From the NCBI GenBank assembly GCA_947247005.1, contig OX365944.1:26945501-27009500 (forward strand): a stretch of 64,000 nt of DNA, written 5' to 3'. Shown here piece after piece: positions 21,850 through 35,500 of this stretch. This DNA is from Spisula solida (lineage: Eukaryota > Mollusca > Bivalvia > Venerida > Mactridae). The notes beneath the pieces are model-generated. The model saw only the letters and a list, made by a program, of their open reading frames with translations. It made no database searches and had not been told where the DNA came from. The position numbers and the translations under genes were made by a program. Within the stretch, counting starts at the first letter, position 1. Each line of letters begins with the position of its first letter.

Positions 21850-24810
21850 TGTACACGTGATGATTTGAATGTTAGGTTCTCATACCGGTATGTGATGTCG
21901 AAACGCTGTATCCCAACATAAGAAGAATTGAAGTACATGTATAACAAAATAGAATATATTTTTTTAAATCCTCAGATACAATATTCTTGTATATTGTGCT
22001 ACATTCAAATAGAAAAAGTCCGTAAACCAAAATGTGGTCTTAAGCGTCATTCACGGTTGCCGCTTCAGGGAAATTGATCGAAATTTCAGTAAACAAGATA
22101 GCCAGCTAGGAGGTTTACTCGTTTGACAAAAAAATATGAGACCCAACGAAAACTTGTATATTACATGTTATGTATGCCTTTGTAGGGGTCCCCGGCATTC
22201 ATCCCCACCTCTCAAGTTTACATATTGCTCAGTATCTAGAAAACCCTTTATATCACCCAGTAGCCCAAACACAAGTTCATGTCAAAACGTATCTATCAAA
22301 CACTTCTGACAGACTTGAACGTATATAGTCGAATCTCACATTCATATTTACGCAGCTCCCACAATAAAGGATCAAGGTATTGTACAAATTATTTGGGCAG
22401 TTAATTTCTTTTAAAAAATGCTTTTGACGTAGTTTCGGCAAACTTATCGGTTATACCATAGGCATCCTGGACCTTAAACAAGTAAAATGTATCTTCATTA
22501 TGTAGTCAGGCTCGGTGTTCTAATATGTAACTTATACATTTTGGAAACAAAACTATCATTTTCATCACCAAATTGAATTCAAACCATATACTGTATTAGG
22601 AAATTAGAAAGGATAGATATATCGATTTTGAGCTATTTGTCGCACTTTTACCTTGAAATTACTATGACCTTGACGTTAAACTGGATAGTGCTGTATGTCC
22701 TTTTAGTCATATTTAATTTATCAAATTAATACTATCCGTGCAAATATGTGGCAATATTATATCTTGCACCTTTTAAGTTTTTTAAAAAATCTTCACCACT
22801 TTAAGATCTGGCATCCACTTATTTCCAAAGCTTGAATGTCTATATTGTTCAAAAATGTCAATGGATTTTTTCTACCAGACGGGGTTGATGAAAATTGAAA
22901 CTCTGATGACTAGCTCCTGAACTATCATATTGTTACAGGTATAGCCATATTGCATAATCGGAATACACCTACTATTACCATTATGTCTGCTTCAGTCTGT
23001 GTCTGTCTATTTCTGATAATTAGAGGTGTATTAAAAAAAAAAAGAGAGAAACAAAAACACATTCTAAATGTTATTGGTGATTTTAAACAAATTTGTTGAA
23101 CGTGAAGGGACAATAGACTATTTGGGAATAGACACTCCCCCAGCCAAAAGCAATAATTGTTATAGTTAGTATACATTACTGGTATCAGTTTACAGTCAAT
23201 CACTGGTTAACGTTTAGGTTAGTTCAAATAGGTTAGTACAGTATACAGTATTCCCCTCAAATACTAGTCCCCTATGTATACCACAATAGCATGCACATGT
23301 ATGTTTGTTCCTCTACAAGATGTCAAAATTGACGTATCAGGCTAATCTTATACTTAGTATTATCTTTTACTGATCATTGTATTCATTAAACTCTGTATCA
23401 TTGTCCAGTTGATGTCTAGTGTGTGTATTATTGATATCGTCCTATGATATTTCATCATAAATTATTTTTGCTAAACTATTAAGATTTACTACTAGATTTT
23501 CATGCTTTATGTGCGCAATAAAGGAGATTTATATACTTGTATCACGAATTATGGTTATAAACATGTCAAGTTAAGTATATGAGATCTGTATCCATTATAT
23601 CATCCTGAAAGATATAGTGTTAATAATGTCTATGTATAGTATATTATGTGATACAGCAAATAACTGCATTAAGTCCTATTTAAATAATGAAAAAAGCAAT
23701 GTCATTCAAGGACAAACATTTTAAACACTTCGAAATATATTCTTATTGTCTTGCAACGATGCACAATCCGAGTCAGTCAAAAGTAGAATTATTTTAAATG
23801 TTTGAGCTACTAGTAGTAGTCGCCCAGATCAAACATATATACTAAGTGTAACCAAGATGCGAATAAGTTTAAATGGTTACGTTATTAGCTGGTATCCAGA
23901 TCAAGCATGTAATCAGTTTTTTGCCTCTCGATACTGTTAGCCCATTTGTCATATTCTTAAAACTTCTTTTACATCACCCTGTCTAAGCATCGATTACGAC
24001 GGAGCAGTGCTGAAAATGAGGATTGTTGTTATGGTCAAGGGATTGTTTTGCTTCATCATTCTTTTAATTTTAAACCTATGAGATTGGGAATTGGCCGAGG
24101 ATGGCCTACAATAAATGCCCCTCGATCGTAATGCATTGAAATGTTCATAGCACTGGTAGTTTTTTCTTATATTTGGGAAAAAGGCACCGAAACTCGCCCG
24201 TTTTTCTACCGTCCCGTAGTTTTCTAGTCGTAAATGGATCAAATATCCTTTATAACCCTTATTTCCTCGTCAAAGATATACAATGCATCATATTTAACAA
24301 ATACCTCACCGCTCAAGCGGCTAAAAACTAATTGAAACCTCGAAAACCCGGCCGTCAACGAGACGTGACTTTTTACGACCGAGGGGAAGGATCGGGGCGT
24401 ATTTTCGAGCGGCCGGACTTTACGGAAAACGTTATTTACACGAACTTTGAAGGTGGGACCGTGGACAAAAGTCATTTTTAACTGTTTATATGACATTAGT
24501 TCGTGTTTTTTAACGAGTACCGCCAATTTCACACTAAATCGCATTCTTGTAACTATGTATTCCTTCGTGAGCGCATGTCTATCGCTTAAGAGCACAATGT
24601 GCTACATGATGGTAGTGATGGAGAACATGTCGTACGACTGAACGTCTACGTAGCAGTTGTGAATGGACGTCCTGATTGAGGAAGGTCTCTTTATCCTCAA
24701 TGCGTGTTCACTACATATATTTCGGTACATAGTAAAGTTTACCAACGTCAGTATGACGCGCACCAGCTTCACGCTTATAACGATCGATCAGTCAATGTTT
24801 ACGTATTCGA
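21850..24810. other. intergenic, nothing recognised
   Basis: AT-rich. The longest open frames are about 90 codons. At 23994-24595 two consecutive minus frames (about 200 codons in all) lie in a locally GC-richer patch. They show no domain I recognise and no convincing start, so I do not call them a gene. Confidence 0.45.
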
Positions 24811-24814
24811 TATT

Positions 24815-25159
24815 AGAGAGGTTGCGACAGTGAACGTGTAACGTGTACGTGTACGCGAAAATTATTTTTGTTTTTTTTTGTCATCTAGGCATGTGTAGAT
24901 TCTACAAGTAACGGACGTGTGGCTGACGAAGTATACTGTTTACAATGTCACACAGGTATGCGTATGTACGGGAAACTTGAGATTTCATCGACCGTAGTCT
25001 CATTGAGCTTATGTAAACACTCATTATCGATTCACGAAGAAATCATGTTACAACTGTCCGGTGATTTTCGCAAGCCAAATTTAATTGCAACGTGTACGTA
25101 TACATGTATGGGTAGCTACACGTACAAGCAGCCGTACACGTTCACATCGCAACCTCTCT
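24815..25159. mobile_element. 345-bp MITE (AGAGAGGTTGCGA ends)
   Basis: The ends AGAGAGGTTGCGA and TCGCAACCTCTCT are inverted copies, with GTGAACGTGTA/ACACGTTCAC-type sequence inside each. A related copy lies in inverse orientation at about 55690-55966; both contain a shared block around ACACTCATTATCGATTCACG. The 80-codon frame inside is not supported as a gene. Confidence 0.75.
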
Positions 25160-25580
25160 AAATGTTACAAAATGGACTGTTATTTATAGTCTCTGATAAC
25201 AGTTGTCTCCGTCGAGCCATATATCTGCGCATTTAAGATAATACATCCCCTATAATAGTTGATGTGTAAATACCCTAGCTGAAGGCACAGCTTTAACATA
25301 AACCCTCTTCGGTGTTTTACGCAATGTGTGCCTTCGAGTTCGGGGATTTATTCAATGTGTACCCTCAGATCGAGTGTTAACACATCATTAAAATTCAACA
25401 AATGGTCTTTTAATCAAATAATTAACATCTGAATACAACTCCGTTAGCCATTTACAAAAACAGTTTGTAAATTGTAGTATGTTTGACGAACAGAATGTTT
25501 CTACTACATGTATGATACGTGGCCCCTTATATGCTTGTATTTTCTTGATATTAAAAGGTGTCTCTTTACTTTAGTTTAGA

Positions 25581-25682
25581 CGAGGGTGTTCTAAAAGAAA
25601 TGTAACTATTCAACTGTATGTTTGACGCGCGAAATCCCTAAAATACTATGCATGGAGTTGTATTTCTTTTCGAACACCCTCG
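25581..25682. mobile_element. 102-bp mariner-type MITE
   Basis: The ends CGAGGGTGTTCTAAAAGAAA and TTTCTTTTCGAACACCCTCG are inverted copies with a mismatch or two. The CGAGGGTG-type terminus links it to the mariner-type elements elsewhere in the window. Confidence 0.75.
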
Positions 25683-26208
25683 TACTAAATGATTTAATGT
25701 CGATTGTAAAACAAGTTTTTCAACAGGTATTAATCACTCTCGACACATCATTTCTGATGCTATCCATGTTACAAGGGTGCAAGCGAAGAGATGGGGATAT
25801 GGTAATGCTAGGCGTCATCCGTCCGTCCGACTCTTCTGTGTGTAACCCACCACTCATAACGGATTTTGATAAAACTTTCACAGAATTACTACTATAAGGT
25901 GCCCCAGTGCATATTGACAGAATTTAATTATTTTGACGGAGTAATTGCACTGTGTTGATTTTTGACAGTGGGCTGATTGGGGCCAAGGTCACAGTTCATA
26001 AAGTCATCAATTGTTTTTGCTGAATAACATTAGTTAGGATTGATATATCTATAATGATAAGTCTTGCTATGTAGGTAACTTTTGTGAGCACGCTAATTGG
26101 GATTGAAAGTGTTGCTGGTTGGATCTAGGTCATCGTTAACCCGGCTTTCGTGTAATGTCTGCTTCTCGGCAGTCTTTGCAAATGGTGTATGTAGATATAT
26201 ATAGAGAT

Positions 26209-26373
26209 AGATGGATGGATGGATGGATGGATGGATGGATGGATGGATGGATGGATGGATGGATGGATGGATGGATGGATGGATGGATGGATGGATGGAT
26301 GGATGGATGGATGGATGGATGGATGGATGGATGGATGGATGGATGGATGGATGGATGGATGGATGGATGGATG
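26209..26373. repeat. (ATGG)n microsatellite, about 41 copies
   Basis: Essentially uninterrupted tetranucleotide repeat. Frames encode MDGW or HPSI repeats on the two strands and have no coding meaning. The run length makes it a likely length-polymorphic marker. Confidence 0.97.
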
Positions 26374-27326
26374 TCGTTGTCTGAAAATGAGTGTGATACA
26401 GAAATCGGCGAAGAAAAGTCGTGTTGCGAATGAAATGTAACAACATACCAATGACAATATTAGCAAATGCTACAAATATGTTATAGCATACAAAACAGGT
26501 GTCTGCTTTGCATATTCTCTCATATGTATCCACGAGAACCATTCTCGTTCACCAGAGTGTGGGAACTTGACTAACCACTGATGTATGAGGATGACGAGAA
26601 CGCAATGCCGACATGCGAATGGTCCATACGACGTTAATAACAGATAATTTTAATAATTTACATACAAGTTGCAAAGGAAAACAAAAGATTTTCGGTAGAT
26701 AGGTTTTTGAAGTGTATCTGGTTATACAACTATTTTTTAAGAATCATTTAATGCCCGTTGGCCCGGTGTAGCCATAGCGACGTGACGGTTTCTATGTCAT
26801 TTCGACCAAATATTTCCTTGAGTTTAATGCTTTTATAATCATGTATTCGTAATACGCATACCTATTATCTGACCGATTTTCTTCAATATTGGTCACGTAA
26901 CCAAGACTTTAGAGCCTTTTTCCGCGTATTCGTTGATCACCCCTCGTTACAGTGAATGTTTGTATTCCCTGACAAAAATGACACTACAACATAACAATTT
27001 ATTTCTGAGAATCTTTTTTTATTTGGAACAAAAAAAACAAACATGTAAACTAGTAAGAGAAAACAACAAAATAAGCGTTGAACGTTTCCACTAGTATTTT
27101 TCCGATTGAACTCAGTTGTGTATCGGTGTAGATGATGGTGTCATATAATAAACGTCTGTTTACTAAAATTGACATAAGTTTTTTCACTGTTAATCATGTC
27201 GGGCAAGCATTTTGTTAAAAGTCATGATTTGTTGAACAAACAACACATGTTTCAGTAATAATACAGAAGCTGTTCAAAGATAAAAAGGACTAAAGCGTTT
27301 CTATGGAAACATATACAGGTTTATGT

Positions 27327-27879
27327 TTAAAGGTGCTGCCTCTAAGATCGGGGTAAACATTTAAATTTGTATAACACAGTTTCCCAACCTAACAAAGTAT
27401 TTATGTCATAGAAAGCCACTGGCGGTTGCTTTATGAAATTGGGTGAAAATCAGCAATTTAAACCACTCTCGATAGTGCAGTTAGTATTTTTCCTTTTAAA
27501 ATTAGCGCAGATTTTTCTTCCAACATGCTTCGTGAGTTATGTAATTCACACATGATCGAACTGTAACAATAACAAACTACAGCGTAAACATCAGTGAGGT
27601 ATTCCGTTCGTTTTGCAATTCGTTTTCATCGCATTCAAACACATTTCAGGCGATTTGAGTGATAACGTTAGTAGTGTCAATTCGATACGGTATTAATACC
27701 CTATAGAATTTTGGATGTAAAAATACTAAATAACTACAAAATACCGATGTTTCGCAAGATATTTTAGATGACAGTGTGGTTGTTTATGGGATATACAGGC
27801 AACTATACCAAAATTACGCGAATATTTGACAATTTATTTTATTTTTGCAAAACACCAATACGTGAGGCAGAACCTTTAA
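27327..27879. mobile_element. 553-bp MITE (TTAAAGGTGCTGCC ends)
   Basis: The left end TTAAAGGTGCTGCCTC and the right end GAGGCAGAACCTTTAA are inverted copies with one mismatch. Right-end fragments of the same family are at 36840-37007 and 53567-53648 (the latter shares ACGCGAATATTTGACAATTT with this copy). Confidence 0.8.
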
Positions 27880-28732
27880 GGAATACAATAGACGAGTGTT
27901 AGTAAAATAGAGAATTAAGATAAAACATTCCATTAGAAATTTACCCATTAATTTGACTACAAGCCTTTGTGGGATGGAGAAGAAGTTTGGTATTTCCATG
28001 AACAATAACGACAAAACATTCCGTAAGTGGAATCTCAAACAATCGATGTTTAAAACTACATAACACACAGGAAAGTAATATTATACAACACAAGTTTTGT
28101 TAAGGGACAAGAATTCAACATTCATGTCAGTCCTGCTATAACTGAACATCACCGATTAAGAAAATTCACTGTTGTGAAAATGTAAAATATCGTCTAGTTT
28201 GATGCTAATTTCGAAACATTCATGAGATGCATTTGGTATGCAATGACCAAATGTCGTCCTCTTTCCAGGTAAGTGACAAGCCCTATTGACTAGGACCAAA
28301 GTGCCACGAATAACATGGTCAACTTGGTCTCTTTTCTATTCTCATTTTGTGTAAGATACAAAAGCCAAAACGTCGAAACACATTCTGTCATCACAGTGGT
28401 TTGAATGCAGCACAAATATTTTAGTGAGGTTAGCCTTATCAGCATTTAGACATAATGGTCAGTTAATTCATAAAATTACTAAAGCAATCCTTATTTGTTA
28501 ACCATAACTGAGAGTTGCTAATTAATGCTTAGAAAAATAAGTGTTCGTATATTTTCTAACATTTCTATTCATATCATGAAATATGGTATCTCACGGCGAA
28601 TGCCAATCTGGGTTATGACAATTTGATTAAAAAAAGGAAAATGTGTTGGTCCTTATCAAAGTTTTTCACACAAGAGTCAACAATCGATGTGCAAAAATGT
28701 CATACTCGTTAATATTATTAAGTAGCTGGTAT

Positions 28733-28967
28733 AGAATTAGAAGGTCGTAAGTACAAAATCAATATTTTGAGAAAAAAAATTGTCTGAAAACTACTCCTTA
28801 CGTATGGAAAACAAGGGTTTTCAACTTCATTTTGGTTAACATGACCATTTCTGATTTTCATGATAATGGGCTGATAAGAAGGGCATTGTGATGCAGATTT
28901 CAAATATGTATAAGTCATATAAGGTCGTAGCATACTTATAAATTAACATTTACGACCTTCTAATTCT
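28733..28967. mobile_element. 235-bp MITE
   Basis: The ends AGAATTAGAAGGTCGTAA and TTACGACCTTCTAATTCT are exact inverted copies. No coding potential. It lies 430 bases past the polycystin stop codon. Confidence 0.8.
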
Positions 28968-29351
28968 AAGTCAGCGAAGTATAATGTAAACTATTCAATA
29001 TATAACTTGTTATAGTAATACATATGTGCCATAAGAAGAAAAATAAGAAACACTAACTGTCCATTAACACTGAAGTTTGTAGAATAGCATTGTCACACTT
29101 GTCTGAAAAGCTATTACATGTCAGGTGATTGTTTCTTACTACAATTAAAAGATGATGTTATGATTTCTCTTGTCATAGCTTATTCTGAATCTTAGTATGA
29201 TATTCCTGTGACACATGTTTTTACTGTATTAGTCATTACTGCCAATATGATGGTTGATTGCAACCCTGTTAATAATAAACACTACACATTTAATATAGAA
29301 ATACAGTAATCCAATTAAAAAAGAAAGTTTAATCATAAACGTTGAGAAAAG

Positions 29352-29357
29352 TTTATT
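29352..29357 (-). terminator. poly(A) signal of polycystin gene
   Basis: AATAAA on the minus strand, about 40 bases after the TAA stop at 29397-29399. It is the closest canonical signal, which implies a very short 3' UTR. Confidence 0.6.
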
Positions 29358-29396
29358 GTTTTGTATCCGGGTTTTGGGTAGGTACTTTTGTTGTGT

Positions 29397-29598
29397 TTAG
29401 TCTGTCTGAACGTCAGTCATTCCACGTACACCATGACTGAGACGTTGAGATCCAGGGAGTCGTGGAACTGGAGCAGGGTGGAATGGTGGCGGATCATGTG
29501 CTTTAGCCTTCATCGCCATCTTCTGAGCCATCCCTTTCTGCAAGAAGTTGTCGAATTTCGCATCCCCGATGTACATGTTTGAAATAGAAGCCAGGAAC
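29397..29598 (-). CDS. PKD1L2-like: polycystin gene, last exon
   Basis: Acceptor TTTCTACAG. It encodes FLASISNMYIGDAKFDN, MAQKMAMKAKAHDPPPF and a Pro/Arg-rich end finishing RGMTDVQTD, then TAA. This is the end of the cytosolic tail; no EF-hand or coiled coil is visible. Confidence 0.85.
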
Positions 29599-32500
29599 CT
29601 GTAGAAAACGGTTTAGTGTTTTAGACGTATAATGTACACTATAATAACATTATGATATGAGCTGGTGACTGTATAATTTACAGTTTTAACTTGTTTGGTT
29701 ACTTTTATCATCATTCAGAACATATGTTTATTGATGCATCTTAATTAATACAAAATACAACCACATATCTGACACAGAAGATAATAGAGATAATTCTAAA
29801 GTCCATAAATGGCACAATACTGCCAGAGATACATTTGCATAATACTTTCAAAACTATGAAGTAACATACAGTCATTCATGCTTATTTTTACATTTTTATA
29901 TCTATGACTGATAGGACCCTCCATACGACCATATACACGTACCTGTCTATTTGATCTGGGAGTTGGTCTACTTGTTCCTCAATGCTTTTTGCCTTCCTCT
30001 GTCTTTCTAGTTCAGCAGGGCTGATAGTAGTGCTAGCACGTCCTATTCCGGTCCACATCTTAAACCTTCAACATTTCAACAATGCACACATCAGACAAAT
30101 TAGCTACAGTATAACTTGTTATAAACAATATTTATTCACAAATATACATGTATACGGGATTGGGAAGCATAAGTTCTGGTCCATTCAAGAGCTTCACTAG
30201 CCACACCAGACACTGACCAGCATTATACAAGATCACTGGAACATGAAAGTCTGGTGTATCATCTTTGCTGACACAGCCGCACCGCCCAAAACAAAAACGC
30301 TATGTTTTTCATAAAAAGACGATCGCCAGATTGTAAACTTCTGATCTTACCGTTAAGAATGTTAGATATACGAGGGGTGATCAGCAAATGTGCAGAAATA
30401 TACTTGGACTAACCTGTTAAGCATGAAATCAACGATCTCATAGTCATTTGTCTGTTTATTCTTGTCATTCCTGACTGCAGTAAATGTGTCATTGAGTATA
30501 GAGAGCATCATATTGACCACAATGAATGTTATTGTAACCACAAACATGAAAATAAATATCTGGGTAAGCCATTGATTGACGGCCAACATGTTGTAAATGT
30601 CGAACTTTCCCATCATCATTACAATGCCTGAAATATATATATACATACAGCAATTAGCGTCTGAATAGAAATCAGTGTCTTTCAAATTGACATTACGCTA
30701 GATTTAAATTTAATTTGACCAATTAAAGTGTCTAATGTTGGCAGTAAAACATTAATTATCGAACACAGTCCAATTGTGAGGCACGGTAGCCTACAGGTAT
30801 GATGCGCGCTTTAGGATCGGCAGGTCCCGGGTTCGATTCCGGACTGTGCCATATTATATATATTCACTCGACTAAAGTGTTAATAGGTACGGTGTCTGTA
30901 CATGTTCGAAATTCCCAGGCGCTGTACGTATGTCGATGTGGGCTGCACACAAAGCAGGAGAGAGAAATAGTCTCCAATGAGTTCATTAGGTAGCTCAGTC
31001 AACATTGTTGTTAAAATGTCAAAGGGTAACCGAACGGCTGAATTACTGAAAGCAGCCCTCAAAAACTGTAACTTAACTTTTTTTATTCTTTTGAAAACGT
31101 TCCACGAGCAACGTCTGGAATTTCACGACTGACAAACAATAAGCCATAGTTATCTCTGCATGTGTCTAATTTATATTTGCTTCCAATCGATAGCCAAGCA
31201 AGTTGCCACAACTTGCATTTATCACTTCCTCGATGATTGCTTTCTGTGTTACCAACCAAATTTTTTGCCGATTTAAAATGTTTGTGAAGTTCGAGGTACA
31301 ATATAACTTAAAGTGTGATTCTAACCAAGCCATCATGATCAGAAATTCCTTAAAACCTGATTAAAGATTATATTCACCCATATTTTGCATAGGAAATTAT
31401 TAGACACCAAAGAGAACTGAAGGAGTTAGTTCACTAAAAATTAACACTATTGGGTCGTGAACTTACCCGCCTCACATGAGCCCAGGAATGTCTTGAACGT
31501 ATCCAGATGCGACATGTACACCAGATAGAAAACTTGCATGAAGGCGAGGAATGTAACATTGAAGATGATGCTGAAGTGAATCAGATCTTTGCTCGAGTTC
31601 CTCAACGTGTCCGACAGAAGTGATATCTTCCTGTTGAATCGTAGTAATTTCAAGAATTTCAGTGTCGCAAAGAAGACCAAGAAACCGATGATGTAGTTGA
31701 AGATCTCACTCCAATACCCCACATACTGGAATTTGACATATCCATCGCCAGACGTTGCTTGGAAATACTCCGTGAGTTCATTAATGCAAACTAGACGGTA
31801 GAAATAGATGACAATAGCTGTGACAGACATTGCACTTATACCAAGATCTACTAGGTTCCAGAACTGGGAGAAAAACTCCGACTTCTGCTTGACAAGGTTT
31901 TTCACCATAGTGACCAAGAAGAAAATGGTAAAACCGAGGTACATGATTTCACATGCAATCTGTAACAATAGACCAGAGTTCATGTATGGCAGCAGGTTAC
32001 ATGGTTCAAATCTGTATGCTGGGAATACACCTCCACTAGGTCGAAATTCTGCTGCCAGTGTAGAAATTGAGAATAAATTGATAGATGGATTGTAAACTGT
32101 AAACTCCAGAAATACAGCTCTTGTGTATTTGTCAACCCATCCTTCTTGTTCTAATTGTTCCAAATGATCGATCATATCGAAGTAATCTTCATTAAGGTTT
32201 ACAATGTAGCCTCCACCACCATACATTGCACTCTCACCCCAGTATGGATAACCATCAAGTTCTGATGCTGATTTGTACGTGTATTCTTCTCTGAAAACAA
32301 CGATACAAATATGACATGCTTGTTCATTTAAACTCGATTCAACTCGAACACACCCACCTTGGGTTAAAACTAGAATTATCACTGTCGTGACCAGGGCCCT
32401 GTGTTAGCTTGCCGAAAGAGGGGGTATAGAAGTATAGTGGGATTGCATATTTATCAGTTCTATTAGTTGCAGTTTTCTATACTAAGACACAATAATAAAG

Positions 32501-35500
32501 TCATCTCTCACCAATTTCATATACTGATGCCTGACATAAAGTGATTCGTTTCCTTTAAAAATAACATTTGTTTGATAAGCACAAGTATATTTTCAATTTA
32601 TAAACCATGATTATTTTTTATAAATTTTGAACTTATTTTTGATATACACGTACTTATTTGGACACTTAATTCAATTTAATCATGACATAGGCTTCAATTA
32701 CATTTCCCCGTTCCTATATTATCCTGATTGGTCAAGTGGTTTAGGAGGAGATGTTGTTCAAAGAATTTGTTGACGACGGACGGGCGGACGACGACGGACG
32801 ACGGACATAGCTCGATCCTAAAAGTTCAGTGCATGGTGAGCTAAACAAAAACATGAAAAATGAGGAATATTGGAACAAAGGGCAATAATTATTTCAATAT
32901 CGTAGCTAGAGTTATGTAACTTGTCATATAACACGATAGGGTACTATTGATATGCACTTTATGTGTTAAAGGTTTGAAGCAGATACCTATTATGGTTTGC
33001 AAGTTATGTAGAAAAAAGAACGGACGGACAGACAGACAGACGGACAAGGTGATTACTATAGAGCAACGCAAAACAATTGGCGGTGTCCTAACTAGATATC
33101 ACCAAACTTCATTTTAGTGATTTAATTGGACGAGATATTTGTAGTTGAAACTTAAAGGAAATTGCGATTGGTCATGTATTCTCCATATCTGAATTAGCTT
33201 CCAGTTGAATGTAACTAGCACTACTAGCTATGCTAAGAAATGACACAATCTAATATCAAACACATGCAACAAACCTAGAATTATTTGCAGTTAGTTGTGT
33301 CCATCCTGCACCAAAGTTATCTTCTTGCTCGAGACTAATACCATGGAGTCCATTACATTCATCAATCACACTTTCCACGTAGCTGGGTAAGGTACATGTA
33401 TCTGTCAATATAAGAAGCAATATTCTACAGTCACAATGATCTATTCTATCATAATAATATCATCTCTTTTCACATCTTTTGGATTATGAATGTCATAAAT
33501 CGTAACTCCGCCATTACCGGTCTCAAATCATTGAAGCCAGCATCCTTACCACGGAATATATACATTGGCTATAGAAACTAATGTCACAGCAAATACTACA
33601 GATGTATGGAATCGACCACGGAGAGACATATGATTCACAGAAATCTGCCGACGATACTTTCTTCACAAAATATCCTACGGGGTGGAATATGGAATGCGAT
33701 AATTTCTTACGAGACTGCACGAGCAGCAGAGGTGGCTGTAAGTACATATAAACAGGAGTTGACTACTAGTCAAACTCTCTCTTGGACGCTTGATAGGCTG
33801 GTAGCAAATATATGAAAACATACTGACAACTTGGATAAAGTACACATTCCAAAACGTCACTATCGTACAGTGCTACGCCCCAACAAATGTCGCAGATCAG
33901 GAAGCAAAATAAGAATTTTACAATCGTCCTCATAGTGGATTGGACGTATCTTCAATGATGGATATCATAATAGTAATGGGCAACTGGAATGCCAAAGAGG
34001 GTCAAGATAATGCTGGTAGAGAGATCATTAGGGGAGAGGGGGGCTACAGAATGGGATGGGTGACACGAATCCGAATGGGGAACGTTTCACTAATTTTGTG
34101 GTCAGAATGATTTTAGTCATCTGGCTTTAGACCGAGGCAACAGGCGAGCTGTGGTAGAGGCCCTATTTTACAAAAGGGTGAAGAGAGTACAGTAAATAAG
34201 TCATTTGTGCATTATGTGTCATTCATCATTTGTAGAGTACAACTGAAAGGCTGCTGTCATAAACATTCAAACTCCATACTACTTTTGTGACGTTTTTTCA
34301 AAATGTTCTTTTCAATATTACACTCCCTTCCAGGTGACGATAATAGCTTACATATGTAGAAGCTTAATAAATGTAATGTTTGTGTTGATAATTCATATTC
34401 AAAATTCTCTTGCCCGTCTTGTGGTTTGCAACAAGTGTTGACCACGTGATTGGCCTGCCTGATTACAATACAGCAACTACGCTAAACTGTGTGTGTACAT
34501 AACTTGTATATATCTTATATTACAATACAGCAACTACGCTAAAATGTGAGTGTACATAACTTGTATATATCTTATATAACAATACAGCAACTACGCTAAA
34601 ATATGTGTGTACATTACTTGTATCTATCTTATATAACAATACAGCAACTACACTAAAATATGTGTGTACATAACTTGTATATATCTTATATAACAATACA
34701 GCAACTACGCTAATATATGTGTGTACATAACTTGTATATATCTTATATAACAATACAGCAACTACGCTAATATGTGTGTACATAACTTGTATATATCTTA
34801 TATAACAATACAGCAACTACGCTAATATATGTGTGTACATAACTTGTATATATCTTAAATAACAATACAGCAACTACGCTAAAATATGTGGGTACATAAC
34901 TTGTATATATCTTATATAACAATACAGAAACTACGCTAAAATGTGTGTGTACATAACTTGTATATATCTTATATAACAATACAGCAACTACGCTAAAATG
35001 TGTGTGTACATAACTTGTATATATCTTATATAACAATACCGCAACTACGCTAATATATGTGTGTACTGCGTAGCGACATACTTGTCTTGTACAAAATGTG
35101 GTCAACATTCATTTATTCTCAATACTACACGCTGTAATGTACCTGGTTGTATCCTGACTTGACGAAGGACAGCGGGACCCATCAATCTGGATACCTTATC
35201 ATTGATGTAACCTCTCATATAGAATGGCGGAAAGTTATTGTAATAAGGTCCAGCTCGTAAACCTCGAAGCATTCCACTCTTTGCCCAGGACCAGAAATCT
35301 GGTGTGTTCTTGATCTGTATATGATTTAAAATAACATTTTACACGCCGGACAATTTAAGAATGTCTAGATATCATCTAAAATTGGATGCGTTCATTTCAT
35401 AAATCAAAATATAATAACAGCAATATTCAACAACTGCTATCGCTGAAGACCATGAATACTTCTAGATACAGTGCTGGCTCATTTATGTTAACTTCGGAGT

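Noticed and set aside
20299..21947. Several 140-300-codon frames on both strands with CYVGMLHKRVAS-type repeats
   Set aside because: All are shadows of the 36-bp minisatellite. There is no splice context, signal or codon bias favouring one frame.
23994..24595. Two abutting minus-strand frames of about 200 codons in total
   Set aside because: No recognisable domain, no clear start or splice sites, and only local GC enrichment. Kept as an unexplained patch, not a gene.
26093..26542. HPSI / MDGW repeat proteins
   Set aside because: They are translations of the ATGG microsatellite.
29388..29582. 64-codon plus-strand frame at 29.4 kb
   Set aside because: It is the antisense shadow of the last polycystin exon.
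30780..30851. Functional tRNA-Pro gene
   Set aside because: One T-stem base is missing and the D-arm pairs poorly, and it sits at the head of SINE-like sequence.
31808..32095. 95-codon plus-strand frame at 31.8 kb
   Set aside because: It is the antisense shadow of the large channel exon.
34520..35108. Transmembrane-like repeat protein (SVVAVLLYKI repeat) between polycystin exons
   Set aside because: It is the 57-bp intronic minisatellite. The flanking exons join in phase without it.
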